Source: a bacterium (lineage in GTDB: Bacteria; SZUA-182; SZUA-191; JAJRXT01). Taken from it: 50,891 nucleotides of DNA. Each line of letters begins with the position of its first letter. Positions within the stretch are counted from its first letter, which is position 1. Below, in pieces: positions 39,308 to 48,547 of this stretch. The translations under genes and the position numbers were made by a program. The stretch is taken from contig JAJRUS010000004.1 in NCBI GenBank assembly GCA_024277675.1, positions 1-50,891 on the forward strand, in the 5' to 3' direction. A model generated the notes under the pieces. That model was given only the letters and a program-made list of their open reading frames with translations. It made no database searches and was not told the DNA's origin.

Positions 39308-40789
39308 ATGAGCGCTGATCAGGAATTAGATGATTTAATCAAGCTATTGAGCAATGTTACCGATGCGCACACCTCGACCCTGTTCTGGCTGGATGTGGAG
39401 CAAAATCGGCTGCAACTTAAGGCCGCCTATAGCCTCAGCCGTAACCTGTGTTCTACTGCCAGTATCGATGTGGGTTGCGGGTTGTTGGGCTGGGTAGCCG
39501 ATAACGCTAAACCCATCACCCTGCCCCCGTTTAATCAGCATCCAAAAACATTACAGTATTATACTACCGCTGAGGACATAAAATCCTTCATAGCGGTGCC
39601 GGTTATGCATAATAATAAGTTGCTGGGAGTGCTCAGTATAGATAGCAAGCAGAATTATACGTTTGATAATAAACACCAAAAAATCCTCGATGGATTTGCC
39701 CGGCAGTTTGCCAAAATGCTAGAGCGCCAACGCCACTCGGGAGAGTCTGAAGGTCAGTTAAAGGGTAGTGCAAAACTGTATCGGTTATGCCATCAGGTGG
39801 CCACCTCGGATGAGCAAAATATTTTCAGCAATTTACTTAGTATTTCTGCTGAAATGTTAAAATTTGATGACTGTGTATTGGCGCTGCTAGACGATACCCG
39901 GGATAAGTTACAACTTAAAGTGGCCCACGGAGACAGTCAGAAATACTTAGACAAATGGTTTCCAGCCGACCAGGGCCTGGCCGGGTTGGTATTGAAGCAG
40001 AAAAAACCCCTGCGACTTATCAAGTTGAGCCAGGGCAAAAACAGGTGGACTGTTTTCGGGCGCCGGGGCCCCAAGCTTAAGATGAATGCTTTTTTGGGAC
40101 TCCCGCTGTTATGTGCCGGTCGGGTCAATGGAGTGCTGGCCTTTGGCAGTCAAAAGCCGGAGGCTTTCAGCCGGCAGGATGAACAGTTAGCGGCTATTAT
40201 AGCGTTGCAGGTAGCGACTATCACTGCTCAATGGCAATTACAAGCAGCAAAAGCTTCCAGGCGACAACTGGACAGTCTGACCGGACTGTTAAGTCATAGC
40301 TCTTTTCAGCAACGCTTAGATGAGCAGCTTCCGTCAGCCGGGCCAACCCAACCCCTCTCTTTACAGCTTATAAACGTAAACAATCTGGCGGCTACAAATC
40401 AGAAATTCGGTTACGAAATTGGGGATGAGCTTTTACGGGGGGTAGCCCGTATCTTATTGGAAGTATCGCCGGACGAAGCTAACGTGGCCCGCTTCAGCGG
40501 ACAGAAGTTCGCCCTGATGCTACCGAACACCAATTCAGCAGCCGCTAAAGAACTGGCTAAAAGAATCTGTAACATAATAGAGCGCTCCCGGTTTGTAATC
40601 GGCAGCAAAGAGCTGACCATTACGGTAAGTATCGGTTCAGTATCCAGCCCCACCAATATCAATGATGTGGACATAAGTGACGGAGCACGGTTGGTAGATT
40701 ATACCAGAAAGGCTCTTCAACTGGCCAGGCAAAGCAAGACCAACCGGGTCTGTACCTTTAGTAACCTTTTGGCAAGAATTAGCGCTTAG
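39308..40789 (+). CDS. GAF-GAF-degenerate GGDEF protein
   Basis: A 493-residue cytoplasmic protein. Residues about 5-145 and 160-305 are two GAF sensor domains (FIAVPVMHNNKLLGVLSIDS; FLGLPLLCAGRVNGVLAFGSQ). The last part (about 320-485) has a GGDEF-type fold: DSLTGLLSHSSFQQRLDEQL, NQKFGYEIGDELLRGVARIL, and TITVSIGSVS. The signature that should read GGDEF is SGQKF (397-401), so both metal and GTP residues are lost and cyclic-di-GMP synthesis is improbable. It may instead bind a ligand or partner. Its stop lies 10 bp before the mreB start, so it appears to be co-transcribed with mreB. Confidence 0.87.
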   Translation: MSADQELDDLIKLLSNVTDAHTSTLFWLDVEQNRLQLKAAYSLSRNLCSTASIDVGCGLLGWVADNAKPITLPPFNQHPKTLQYYTTAEDIKSFIAVPVMHNNKLLGVLSIDSKQNYTFDNKHQKILDGFARQFAKMLERQRHSGESEGQLKGSAKLYRLCHQVATSDEQNIFSNLLSISAEMLKFDDCVLALLDDTRDKLQLKVAHGDSQKYLDKWFPADQGLAGLVLKQKKPLRLIKLSQGKNRWTVFGRRGPKLKMNAFLGLPLLCAGRVNGVLAFGSQKPEAFSRQDEQLAAIIALQVATITAQWQLQAAKASRRQLDSLTGLLSHSSFQQRLDEQLPSAGPTQPLSLQLINVNNLAATNQKFGYEIGDELLRGVARILLEVSPDEANVARFSGQKFALMLPNTNSAAAKELAKRICNIIERSRFVIGSKELTITVSIGSVSSPTNINDVDISDGARLVDYTRKALQLARQSKTNRVCTFSNLLARISA

Positions 40790-40799
40790 GGGAGTAATT

Positions 40800-41825
40800 A
40801 TGCTTTTTGATTGGTTCTTAGGTAAGCTTTCCAAGGATCTGGCTATCGACTTGGGTACCGCCAATACATTGGTTTATATAAAAGGCGGCGGAGTGGTGGT
40901 TAACGAGCCTTCAGTGGTGGTGACCGACAACGCTAACGGAGAGGTATTATCCATCGGCAAGGAAGCCAAAACCATGTACGGCCGCACGCCCCAGGGAATC
41001 AGCGCTATTCGCCCGATGAAGGATGGGGTTATTGTTGATTTTGAAGTAACTAAGCTTATGATTAAGCATTTTATATCCCAGGCCAGCAATACCCGGAGTC
41101 TTATCAGCCCCAGAATGGTAATCTGTGTTCCCTCCGGTATAACCCCGGTGGAAAAGAAGGCGGTGATTGATTCGGCTGAACAATCGGGCGCCCGCGAAGT
41201 GTTCCTGATACAGGAACCCATGGCGGCCGCTATCGGCGCCAACCTGCCTATAGATAAACCGGGGGGGAATATGATAGTTGACATTGGGGGAGGAACTACT
41301 GAAGTAGCGATTATCTCCATGTCCGGAGTGGTCAAATCTAAATCGGTGAAGGTGGCCGGTGATGAAATTGATGAGGCTATTGTGCAATATTTCCGCAAAA
41401 ACTATGGCCTGTTAATTGGAAATAATGCTGCTGAGCGGATTAAGTTCGAAATTGGTACCGCCTGTCCTCAACCCCAGGAAAAAAGTATGGGGGTCAGTGG
41501 TATCAATATCCTCCAGGGAATCCCAAGTACCCTGGTGGTAAATGATGCCCAGATTCGGGAGGGAATTTATGATCCGATAAGTGCCATTCTGGGAGCCATC
41601 CGGGATACTATTGAACAAACCCCGCCCGATTTGGTTTCCGATGTAGTGGAGCGGGGAATTACCCTGACCGGCGGGGGAGCCTTACTTACCGGATTGAGCG
41701 ATTTGGTATCCCATGAAATTCAGATTCCCGCAGCAGTAGTCGAGAATCCACTGCTAAGTGTAGTTATGGGTACCGGCCGGGTGTTGGATGATCCCGAACT
41801 GATGCGCAAGGTGGTAATTAATTAA
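40800..41825 (+). CDS. mreB: rod shape-determining protein MreB
   Basis: The actin-like filament protein that guides cell-wall synthesis along the cell side. The 341-residue protein has the ATPase signatures AIDLGTANTLVYIKGGGVVVNEPSVV, phosphate 2 IVDIGGGTTEVAIISM and adenosine ITLTGGGALLTGLSDLV. ATG 40800 has GGGGAG upstream. MreC and MreD are not downstream; a strong terminator ends the unit. The coupling with a GAF-GGDEF-like protein is unusual. Confidence 0.97.
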   Translation: MLFDWFLGKLSKDLAIDLGTANTLVYIKGGGVVVNEPSVVVTDNANGEVLSIGKEAKTMYGRTPQGISAIRPMKDGVIVDFEVTKLMIKHFISQASNTRSLISPRMVICVPSGITPVEKKAVIDSAEQSGAREVFLIQEPMAAAIGANLPIDKPGGNMIVDIGGGTTEVAIISMSGVVKSKSVKVAGDEIDEAIVQYFRKNYGLLIGNNAAERIKFEIGTACPQPQEKSMGVSGINILQGIPSTLVVNDAQIREGIYDPISAILGAIRDTIEQTPPDLVSDVVERGITLTGGGALLTGLSDLVSHEIQIPAAVVENPLLSVVMGTGRVLDDPELMRKVVIN

Positions 41826-41836
41826 ACGGAACATAA

Positions 41837-41868
41837 AAAAACCCCGCCATTTTTCTAGCGGGGTTTTT
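41837..41868 (+). terminator. intrinsic terminator of mreB
   Basis: AAAAACCCCGC and GCGGGGTTTTT form a perfect 11-bp stem with a 10-nt loop, and the T-run is part of the right arm. It starts 11 nt after the mreB stop. Confidence 0.95.
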
Positions 41869-41927
41869 GTTAAATCTATGATTAAAGTCCACTGAACAAA
41901 TGGACAGTTTCTGGCTTTCCTAATAAT

Positions 41928-42098
41928 TTATTGCCAACGCTTATAAATCAGATGCTGCTTTTCCAAAGCCACCACAATCTTTTCAATCTTTCCCAGGATA
42001 ATCTTATACACATCGGTTCCATACGAAAGCAGTAAAATTTCATTTAATGGGTTAAGCACACTGTCCTCTATATCCCTAATATTCACTTTGAGCAACAT
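41928..42098 (-). CDS. 56-residue protein of unknown function
   Basis: A short minus-strand frame from ATG 42098 to TAA 41928, preceded by an excellent GGGGGAGG ribosome site 6 nt upstream. It reads MLLKVNIRDIEDSVLNPLNE, then LLLSYGTDVYKIILGKIEKIVVALEKQ and ends KRWQ. It is amphipathic and mostly helical by eye, with no Cys and no signal peptide. I do not recognise it. Its convincing ribosome site, the upstream promoter-like site and its position after a terminator argue that it is real. It is too short for many gene finders. Confidence 0.7.
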   Translation of the reverse strand: MLLKVNIRDIEDSVLNPLNEILLLSYGTDVYKIILGKIEKIVVALEKQHLIYKRWQ

Positions 42099-42158
42099 TT
42101 TCACCTCCCCCTTTCGTTATTTTCTCTCCTGGTTTCCATTAGTTATACCTATTTAAGT

Positions 42159-42175
42159 AGCAAATTATATGCCAA
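42159..42175 (-). promoter_or_regulatory. sigma-54-like promoter before the 56-residue gene
   Basis: The minus strand reads TTGGCATATAATTTGCT, with GG and GC exactly 10 nt apart as in -24/-12 promoters. It also contains TATAAT, so a sigma-70 reading is possible but its -35 is poor. The start would lie about 50 nt before the 56-residue gene. Confidence 0.35.
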
Positions 42176-42563
42176 AAGAATATTAAGCTGAACAATCAAG
42201 CGACCGGGCGGGCTTTATATTTTTTAACGCGCTTTTATAATCAAGCGGTTAAAGTAGAAAAGATGCTATATGGCGGCTATGACATTTCACTATATTTTAA
42301 AATCGGCAACCGCTGCCGGGCACAACCAGGCAACATTTTATCCGGAAGTTTCGTGCATAAATACCCACTCACGACAACTATATTGTAACATATTGATAAA
42401 TATGGAAAATTAAGTTTGGCACATATACCCGATCGGTAACTGCCGGTAAAATACCCTGAATTAAAGCTGTTATTGAATGTGACTGGTGTGATTGAAATGT
42501 AAACAGGAAAGCCGTCAGATTTTAAGACATCAATAGCCGGATTAAAGTTTCAAACTACAGGCT
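42176..42563. other. 388-bp region without a recognised gene
   Basis: AT-rich DNA between the DUF5658 gene end and the small-protein promoter. No frame with a ribosome site, no RNA gene and no clear terminator is seen; only scattered short dyads such as GCGCGTT/AACGCGC-like pairs occur near 42225-42240. Confidence 0.5.
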
Positions 42564-43052
42564 TTAAGCAGAAAACATTAACAAGGTTAGCTGATAGGTA
42601 ACCAACAACAGATAAAAACCGCAAAGTCCTTCGATGATTTTCTTCACCAGCACGAAATTCTGGTGAACCAGCAAGGTCAACAGACCAAGCCCGGTAAGCG
42701 CCAGTTTGAACGTAAAGAAGTAACTATTGCCCAAATTCAAATAATACCCTATAATGGGATTTAGTTCGGAAGCACCCCGGTTCAACAAAATTAAGGTTAA
42801 CAGCGCATCCAAGGTGCTAAGAGAGAAGATTAACACTACAATCTTGGCCAGCTTGTGGTCAATGACATCTACATAGTAATTATAATATTTATCGTCTTGA
42901 CGGCGGTTTCGGCGGCGGCCGCCGACAAAGGTATATTTGCTGAGCACCGGAGTGGGATTACGGCGGCGATCCCGGCATTTTCGAAGACACCCATCAACAT
43001 AATAACCGGTTGATGAATGGTTATCGTCAACTGACCGTTTTCGCTGATGCAT
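42564..43052 (-). CDS. DUF5658-domain membrane protein
   Basis: A 162-residue protein with a basic soluble N-terminus (residues about 1-70, with many Arg and Tyr) and four membrane segments. The signature LSTLDALLTLILLNRGASELNPIIGYYL followed by FFTFKLALTGLGLLTLL identifies the DUF5658 family, whose function is unknown. The N-terminal RRRNRRQD segment is common before this domain. The ATG has a strong AAAAGGAGG site. It is a single-gene unit; 153 bp upstream the radical SAM gene runs the other way. Confidence 0.88.
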   Translation of the reverse strand: MHQRKRSVDDNHSSTGYYVDGCLRKCRDRRRNPTPVLSKYTFVGGRRRNRRQDDKYYNYYVDVIDHKLAKIVVLIFSLSTLDALLTLILLNRGASELNPIIGYYLNLGNSYFFTFKLALTGLGLLTLLVHQNFVLVKKIIEGLCGFYLLLVTYQLTLLMFSA

Positions 43053-43204
43053 AGCCGCCTCCTTTTAATATTTAGCGCCCAAGATAATTAATTAAACATA
43101 GCACAATACGATTTAAATGGCAAGCCAAAAATCAAAAAAGATGTGGCAGCCATTGATTATATTGCGAATTTCAGGTAAATTTACAATTTCAGGGATAAGA
43201 TAAC

Positions 43205-44680
43205 ATGAAGATATTGCTGGTAGAACCACCTTTTGAGCGGTTTCAAGGTATAAAGCGGGCCTTCTTCCCCTTGGGATTGGCCTACGTAGCCGCTTATATC
43301 GAAACCCAGGGCCACACGGTAGAAATATATGATGCCGAACATACGCAGGAAACCAATATTATCCCGTATGCCGAAGCCGCCAATTGTTATCAAAAGTACC
43401 TGGAAGGCTTAAATAATAAACAACACCCCCTTTGGCAAGAAGCTAAAGAGGTCTTACGTGCCTTCCGCCCCCAAATCATAGGGATATCCTGCCCCACGGT
43501 AAAATATGAACCGGCCCTGAAAATCGCCGGGCTGGCCAAGCAAATTGACCCCGGAATAAAGGTGGTATTGGGGGGGTGTCATCCCACCGTGCTGGCTGAA
43601 TCAGTATTAACCAATCAGGCGGTGGATTTCATAATCCGCGGGGAAGGAGAGCTTACCCTGGCTCAACTGGCGAATAGCTTACAAGAGACCGGCCCGTTTA
43701 AGGATATTGAAGGCTTAAGTTATAAGCTCGATGGGCAAATCTATCATAACCCGGCCCGGCAGTTAGTGCCTGACCTGAATCAACTGCCCTATCCGGCACG
43801 GAAGCTGCTGCATGATGCCGGCGGGTATGATGCCGAAGACATGGGACTTATGATGGGCAGCCGGGGTTGTCCCTTCCAGTGCACCTACTGCGCCTCCAAA
43901 AACATGTGGGGCCGTAAGGTACGCTACCGGTCGGTACCGAATATAATCGGTGAAATACGCCAGGTAAAGGCACAATTCGGCACCACTCAGTTCTCCTTTG
44001 AGGATGATTCCTTTACCGCCAACGCCAAGTTAATCGCTGAATTTTGCCAACAACTGATTTCCCAACAACTTCGTATCAGTTGGTCGGCCATTACCCGTAT
44101 CAACCTCTTGAATGATGAGCAAATAAGCCTGATGAAGCGCGCCGGTTGTAATCATATCCGGGTGGGAATTGAATCGGGCAGCGATAAAGTGCTTAAAGCC
44201 ACCAAAAAGGGGCTTACTGTGGCGCAGATGCGAGCCGGGGCTAAGGTTTTACACCGTCATGGTGTTTATTGGTCGGCCTATTTTATGCTGGGCCTGCCCG
44301 GCGAAACCGAAGAGGATGTGTTGGCTACCATTAAACTGATGCGGGAAATAAAACCGGATTATTGCACCTTAAGTATATTTACGCCCTATCCCGGTACTGA
44401 AATTTTTGATGAGTTACGGCAGGCGGGAATGGTAGCGGAGGATATGGATTGGAGCAGATTTTCCCACGCCAGCCCTCACAACTATTTTGCACCCCGGATT
44501 CCACGCCAGCGATTTGAAGAGTTATTAGATATATTCGCCCGGGAAGTAGATAATCATAACGGCAATTTCCTGAGATTACTAAAAAGGGCCAAATCAAAGG
44601 GGCTGGTTTATTTACAACAACCTACCGAATTGGTGGGAGATATAAAAAAATATTTATCCTGGCGTAAAGGAGGTTCCTGA
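43205..44680 (+). CDS. B12-binding-domain radical SAM protein
   Basis: The 491-residue protein has an N-terminal cobalamin-binding-like domain (MKILLVEPPFERF, FFPLGLAYVAAYIETQGHTVEIYDAEH, VVLGGCHPTVLAE; residues 1-160) and a radical SAM core (about 205-420) with the cluster motif C222-PFQ-C226-TY-C229. Further segments are FEDDSFTAN, RVGIESGSDKVLKATKKGLT and YFMLGLPGETEEDVLATI. The DxHxxG cobalamin motif is not clear (DAEH only), so B12 use is uncertain. Such enzymes methylate or rearrange unactivated carbons, for instance in lipid, tetrapyrrole or natural-product synthesis. The neighbours give no substrate clue. Confidence 0.9.
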   Translation: MKILLVEPPFERFQGIKRAFFPLGLAYVAAYIETQGHTVEIYDAEHTQETNIIPYAEAANCYQKYLEGLNNKQHPLWQEAKEVLRAFRPQIIGISCPTVKYEPALKIAGLAKQIDPGIKVVLGGCHPTVLAESVLTNQAVDFIIRGEGELTLAQLANSLQETGPFKDIEGLSYKLDGQIYHNPARQLVPDLNQLPYPARKLLHDAGGYDAEDMGLMMGSRGCPFQCTYCASKNMWGRKVRYRSVPNIIGEIRQVKAQFGTTQFSFEDDSFTANAKLIAEFCQQLISQQLRISWSAITRINLLNDEQISLMKRAGCNHIRVGIESGSDKVLKATKKGLTVAQMRAGAKVLHRHGVYWSAYFMLGLPGETEEDVLATIKLMREIKPDYCTLSIFTPYPGTEIFDELRQAGMVAEDMDWSRFSHASPHNYFAPRIPRQRFEELLDIFAREVDNHNGNFLRLLKRAKSKGLVYLQQPTELVGDIKKYLSWRKGGS

Positions 44681-44801
44681 ACCAAGCCGGGGAGCATAAA
44701 AATAACAAATTTTAATTATTTTGGGAAGAATTTTAAACTTTTATGTATCAATATAAATAGAAATAAAGCATTAAATCATAAATCACCGACCAAGGTACAA
44801 G

Positions 44802-45908
44802 ATGAAACGATATAAAATATCACTATCCTTGTTAATAACAATAATATTCCTGCAATTATCCGCTCCGCCTGCCGACGCAGATGATCAAATGGCGCCGGCC
44901 CAAATGTCGATTCAGCAATTAGTAAATAATATCCGCTCAAAGCTTACTGAAAACCCCAACCGCAGCTCTGAATTAGCTCAGGAATTAGCACAACGAACCC
45001 CATCGGGTACTACTGAAACCCGGGCCATACTCAGGCTGATTGGCAATACGCAGGGCGAATTACAACAGCAACTTATCGATTGTATTGCCAATATAGATAA
45101 TCCCCGTCTCGGACAGCTGTTCATAGCCGAACTGGAAAATAAATACCCCCTGGTCAGCGCAACGGCAGCCGGGATGTGCGGCAAACTCAAGCTTAAGGAC
45201 TCAGTGCCTGGTCTAATCGATATTATCAAACGCTATGGCAAGGTAGACGGCTTCGCCGATTCCCCGGCTGAGCGGGCCGGGGTTACTGCAATTGTAGCCT
45301 TAGGGGAAATTAAAGACACAAGGGGAATCCCCATATTGCTTGATAAATTGGGCCATATGAATAATTATGAAGTCAAGGCGCTGGTTAAATTCGGCCACCA
45401 GGTTATTCCCCAGCTATTTGATAAGATTAAAAACAGCGAGGATAAGCTGGCCCGAAGATCGGCAGCCTATGCGGTCGTCTCTATTAATGACCCGCAGGCT
45501 ATTCCCTTGCTTAAGCAAGAGGTTGAAAACAAAGAGAGCCGGGTACGTAAATATGCCATTATCGGCTTACTGAATATAGCGCCCGAACAAAGCCTGGACG
45601 AACTACTGGCCCTGTGGGAGCAAGGGACAGATTTCCTGTTGGAACGCCAGCTTTTATATTATATTAATTCAGCCCGTTTAAAAGATGAAAAGCTATGCCC
45701 ATTTCTAATCAAGCTGTTGGATGATAACCCACATAAAGACATCCGGCAGAAAGCGGCACTCGCCCTGGGCCGGATCGGCTGCGAGCAGGCCATTACCGCA
45801 TTAAAGAAAGCCTTGCGGGACGAGGAAAAAATGGTGCGGATGTATGCCGCCCAGGCGCTGCAAATGCTTACCGGCCAGACATATGACATAGAAATGTCGG
45901 ATATCTGA
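44802..45908 (+). CDS. exported HEAT-repeat protein
   Basis: A 368-residue protein with an N-terminal signal peptide (MKRYKISLSLLITIIFLQLSAPPADAD) and a chain of HEAT or PBS-lyase-type helical repeats: PLVSATAAGMCGKLKLKDSVPGLIDII, VTAIVALGEIKDTRGIPILLDKL, AAYAVVSINDPQAIPLLKQEV, IRQKAALALGRIGCEQAITALKKAL. The repeats form an alpha-solenoid for protein contact in the periplasm. No enzyme motif is present. It precedes another repeat protein gene by 212 bp. Confidence 0.87.
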   Translation: MKRYKISLSLLITIIFLQLSAPPADADDQMAPAQMSIQQLVNNIRSKLTENPNRSSELAQELAQRTPSGTTETRAILRLIGNTQGELQQQLIDCIANIDNPRLGQLFIAELENKYPLVSATAAGMCGKLKLKDSVPGLIDIIKRYGKVDGFADSPAERAGVTAIVALGEIKDTRGIPILLDKLGHMNNYEVKALVKFGHQVIPQLFDKIKNSEDKLARRSAAYAVVSINDPQAIPLLKQEVENKESRVRKYAIIGLLNIAPEQSLDELLALWEQGTDFLLERQLLYYINSARLKDEKLCPFLIKLLDDNPHKDIRQKAALALGRIGCEQAITALKKALRDEEKMVRMYAAQALQMLTGQTYDIEMSDI

Positions 45909-46033
45909 TGCTTTTTTAGTTCCCCCCCAGTTAAGTCTTTCCAAGCGTCTGCCTTAATTTTTCCCAATTGCCCCGCCTTAATGACCTACCGCTAAATTTA
46001 TACCCGGAAATAAAAGTGTCCCCCCTTAATAAT

Positions 46034-46061
46034 TTGATTTTTTAAGCTTTACGAGTATAAT
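46034..46061 (+). promoter_or_regulatory. promoter of the TMTC-like gene
   Basis: TTGATT (46034-46039), a 16-bp spacer and a perfect TATAAT (46056-46061), about 60 nt upstream of the ATG. Confidence 0.6.
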
Positions 46062-46120
46062 TAACTTGATTATATCGGATAAAGGCATGTTCAGCCCCAC
46101 CGGGATACAGGAACTATTAG

Positions 46121-48544
46121 ATGAAGGTTGACCCTATATTTAACAAGGGTAAATATTTCTCTCAGCTCGTTATAGCCTTAATCATTGCCCTGGGAATAGC
46201 AGCCTATTCAAACAGCTTCAAAGCCCCGTTTACCTTTGATGACAACCACTATATAGTAGATAATTACGGCTTACAATTAGCAGACCTCTCCGCTTCCGAA
46301 TGGCAAGGTTTTATAGCCTCATTCACCAGGGGACAGGGCTTTTCCGTCAGCGAGCGATTTATTCCTTTCCTGAGTTTTGCCCTCAATTACTTAGTTGGCG
46401 GACATAAGGTATTCGGCTATCATCTGATCAATCTGCTTATCCATCTGTTAGCGGCCATAACACTTTATTTTCTGCTGCAAAATATACTGAAGTTGCCTCA
46501 ACTTAAGGCACGCTATGAGAAGCACGCCCATTATTTGGCCGCCGGGGCAAGCCTATTATTTTTGCTGTATCCGGTACAGACCGAAACCGTAATATTCACC
46601 TGGCAACGCTGTACCAGCCTGGCGGCCTTGTTCTATTTGCTTACGCTGCTTTGTTACTTGAAGGGTCGTACCAGCCCCCCACCACACCGCCTGGTTTATT
46701 TCTTCATATCTCTGATAACCGCCATATGCGCCCTTTTCAGCAAGCAAAACACCGCCACCCTACCCCTTTTCATTATCCTGTTGGAGGTTTACTTCATCCA
46801 GGGAATCAACTGGCCGCAAATTAAATCCCGCTTAGGTTATTTGCTGGCGCTGGCGGGTGGTTTTTTATTGATAGCAGTCTATTACACTAACCTCAATTTT
46901 ACCGACTGGGTGGTCAGTGGATATGCTAAACGCAATTTCGGGGTGTTGGAGCGGGTACTGACTCAGCTACGGGTAGTGGTCTACTATATCAGCCTGCTCT
47001 TATTTCCACTGCCTTCCAGATTAAACCTGGATTATGGTTTTCCGGTATCTCAAAGCTTAACCCAACCGCTTAGCACGCTGTTTTGCCTGTTACTGATTGC
47101 CGGTTTGATATTTATTGCCCTCTACCTGGCTAAAAGAAACCCGCTGATTTCATTCAGCATTTTATGGCTACTGGGAAATCTGGTAATCGAATCCTCGGTT
47201 ATCGGGCTGGAGTTGGTCTATGAGCACCGCCTGTATCTGCCCTCAGTGGGCTTTTATCTTCTGCTCAGTATCGGGGTCTGGGAATTAGTGGACCGGCTTG
47301 CTTTAAAGACAAGATTGGTTGGAGCTATAGCCATTTGGGGAATAATTTTGCTTACTTTAACTATATTTACCCATAAGCGCAATGCTGTCTGGGGAGAAGA
47401 ATTAAGGCTATGGCGGGATGTAGTTAAAAAGTCAGCCGAAAAATACAGACCGCACAGCAACTTAGCCTTTATATATAATAAGTTGGGCCGTTATGATGAA
47501 GCTATTACAGCCGCCGGCCGGGCGCTGGAATTAAATCCGCTTTCATACCGGGCGGCCAATAATTTAGGCGTGGCTTATTATCGTAAGGGAATGTTCGATG
47601 AGGCCCGCCGGTATTACCAAACCGCACTTGAACTAAACCCCCGATATGCCGATGCCGTAAACAATCTGGGCCTGGTTTATAGCGCTACCGGAGATTATCA
47701 ACAAGCCATACGGCTGTTTAAGCAGACCCTGGATATGGAACCTGACCATGTAGTAGCCTACAATAACCTGGGAAATTTATACCGTGACCAAGGTCAATTA
47801 GATGAAGCCATAGCACAGTTTACTAAAGCCAAACAGTTACGTCCCGATTTAGCTGAAACATTTAATAATCTGGGAATAACTTATTATTATAAGAAAATGT
47901 ACCCCGAATCCCGACAGGCTTATGAACAGACGCTGTTATTAATGCCAAATCATGTAGCTGCCGTTACAAACCTGGGGGTAATTTATTATCAACTGGGGCT
48001 TAAGGATAAGGCCAGGCTTCTGTTTGATAAGGCTTTAAAGTTGGACCCCGACAACCTGGATGCACTTATCAACCTGGGGGTAATATATTCCGAGGAAGGT
48101 AAGTTCAAAGAAGCTATGGCTGAATATCAACTGGCTTTGGAATTTGACCCGAAAAATATAAATGCACTGGCTAATATGGCAACTGTATATACTACCCAGA
48201 AAAGAATACCCGAAGCTATAGAATTATATCAACAAGCGCTTGAAATTAACCCCAGGATACCGGTTTTGCATTACCTGCTGGGGGATTTATATGAGCGGCA
48301 GGGCAACTATCTGGAGGCCATGAACGAGTATGACCAAACCCTGCAACTGAACCCCGATTTCGCCGTAGCCTATGCTAAAATAGGCTTCATCTATAGGGGA
48401 TACGGGCAGCTTGAATCCGCAATGGAATACTATCTTAAGGCGCTGGATTTCACCTTAGATCCTAAGCAGCGCCAGGAATTACAAAAAATAGTCCGACAAC
48501 TAAAAGAGGGAATAGCGGCGGATAAAAACAATACTGACTATTAG
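46121..48544 (+). CDS. membrane glycosyltransferase with C-terminal TPR repeats (TMTC-like)
   Basis: An 807-residue protein. Residues 1-430 hold about ten membrane segments with GT-C features: the acidic FTFDDNHYIVDNYG in the first outer loop, FGYHLINLLIHLLAAITLYFLL, and LYPVQTETVIFTWQRCTSLAALFYLL. Residues about 445-800 hold roughly ten tetratricopeptide repeats (NLAFIYNKLGRYDEAITAAGRALELNP onward). This layout matches bacterial relatives of TMTC O-mannosyltransferases. It should transfer a sugar from a lipid carrier to exported protein, with TPRs selecting the acceptor. It converges with deoB, with 3 bp between the stops. Confidence 0.88.
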   Translation: MKVDPIFNKGKYFSQLVIALIIALGIAAYSNSFKAPFTFDDNHYIVDNYGLQLADLSASEWQGFIASFTRGQGFSVSERFIPFLSFALNYLVGGHKVFGYHLINLLIHLLAAITLYFLLQNILKLPQLKARYEKHAHYLAAGASLLFLLYPVQTETVIFTWQRCTSLAALFYLLTLLCYLKGRTSPPPHRLVYFFISLITAICALFSKQNTATLPLFIILLEVYFIQGINWPQIKSRLGYLLALAGGFLLIAVYYTNLNFTDWVVSGYAKRNFGVLERVLTQLRVVVYYISLLLFPLPSRLNLDYGFPVSQSLTQPLSTLFCLLLIAGLIFIALYLAKRNPLISFSILWLLGNLVIESSVIGLELVYEHRLYLPSVGFYLLLSIGVWELVDRLALKTRLVGAIAIWGIILLTLTIFTHKRNAVWGEELRLWRDVVKKSAEKYRPHSNLAFIYNKLGRYDEAITAAGRALELNPLSYRAANNLGVAYYRKGMFDEARRYYQTALELNPRYADAVNNLGLVYSATGDYQQAIRLFKQTLDMEPDHVVAYNNLGNLYRDQGQLDEAIAQFTKAKQLRPDLAETFNNLGITYYYKKMYPESRQAYEQTLLLMPNHVAAVTNLGVIYYQLGLKDKARLLFDKALKLDPDNLDALINLGVIYSEEGKFKEAMAEYQLALEFDPKNINALANMATVYTTQKRIPEAIELYQQALEINPRIPVLHYLLGDLYERQGNYLEAMNEYDQTLQLNPDFAVAYAKIGFIYRGYGQLESAMEYYLKALDFTLDPKQRQELQKIVRQLKEGIAADKNNTDY

Positions 48545-48547
48545 GGT

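Noticed and set aside
40874-41398. 174- and 146-residue frames antisense to mreB
   Set aside because: They lie fully inside a strongly conserved gene, have no ribosome site, and show no domain-like sequence.
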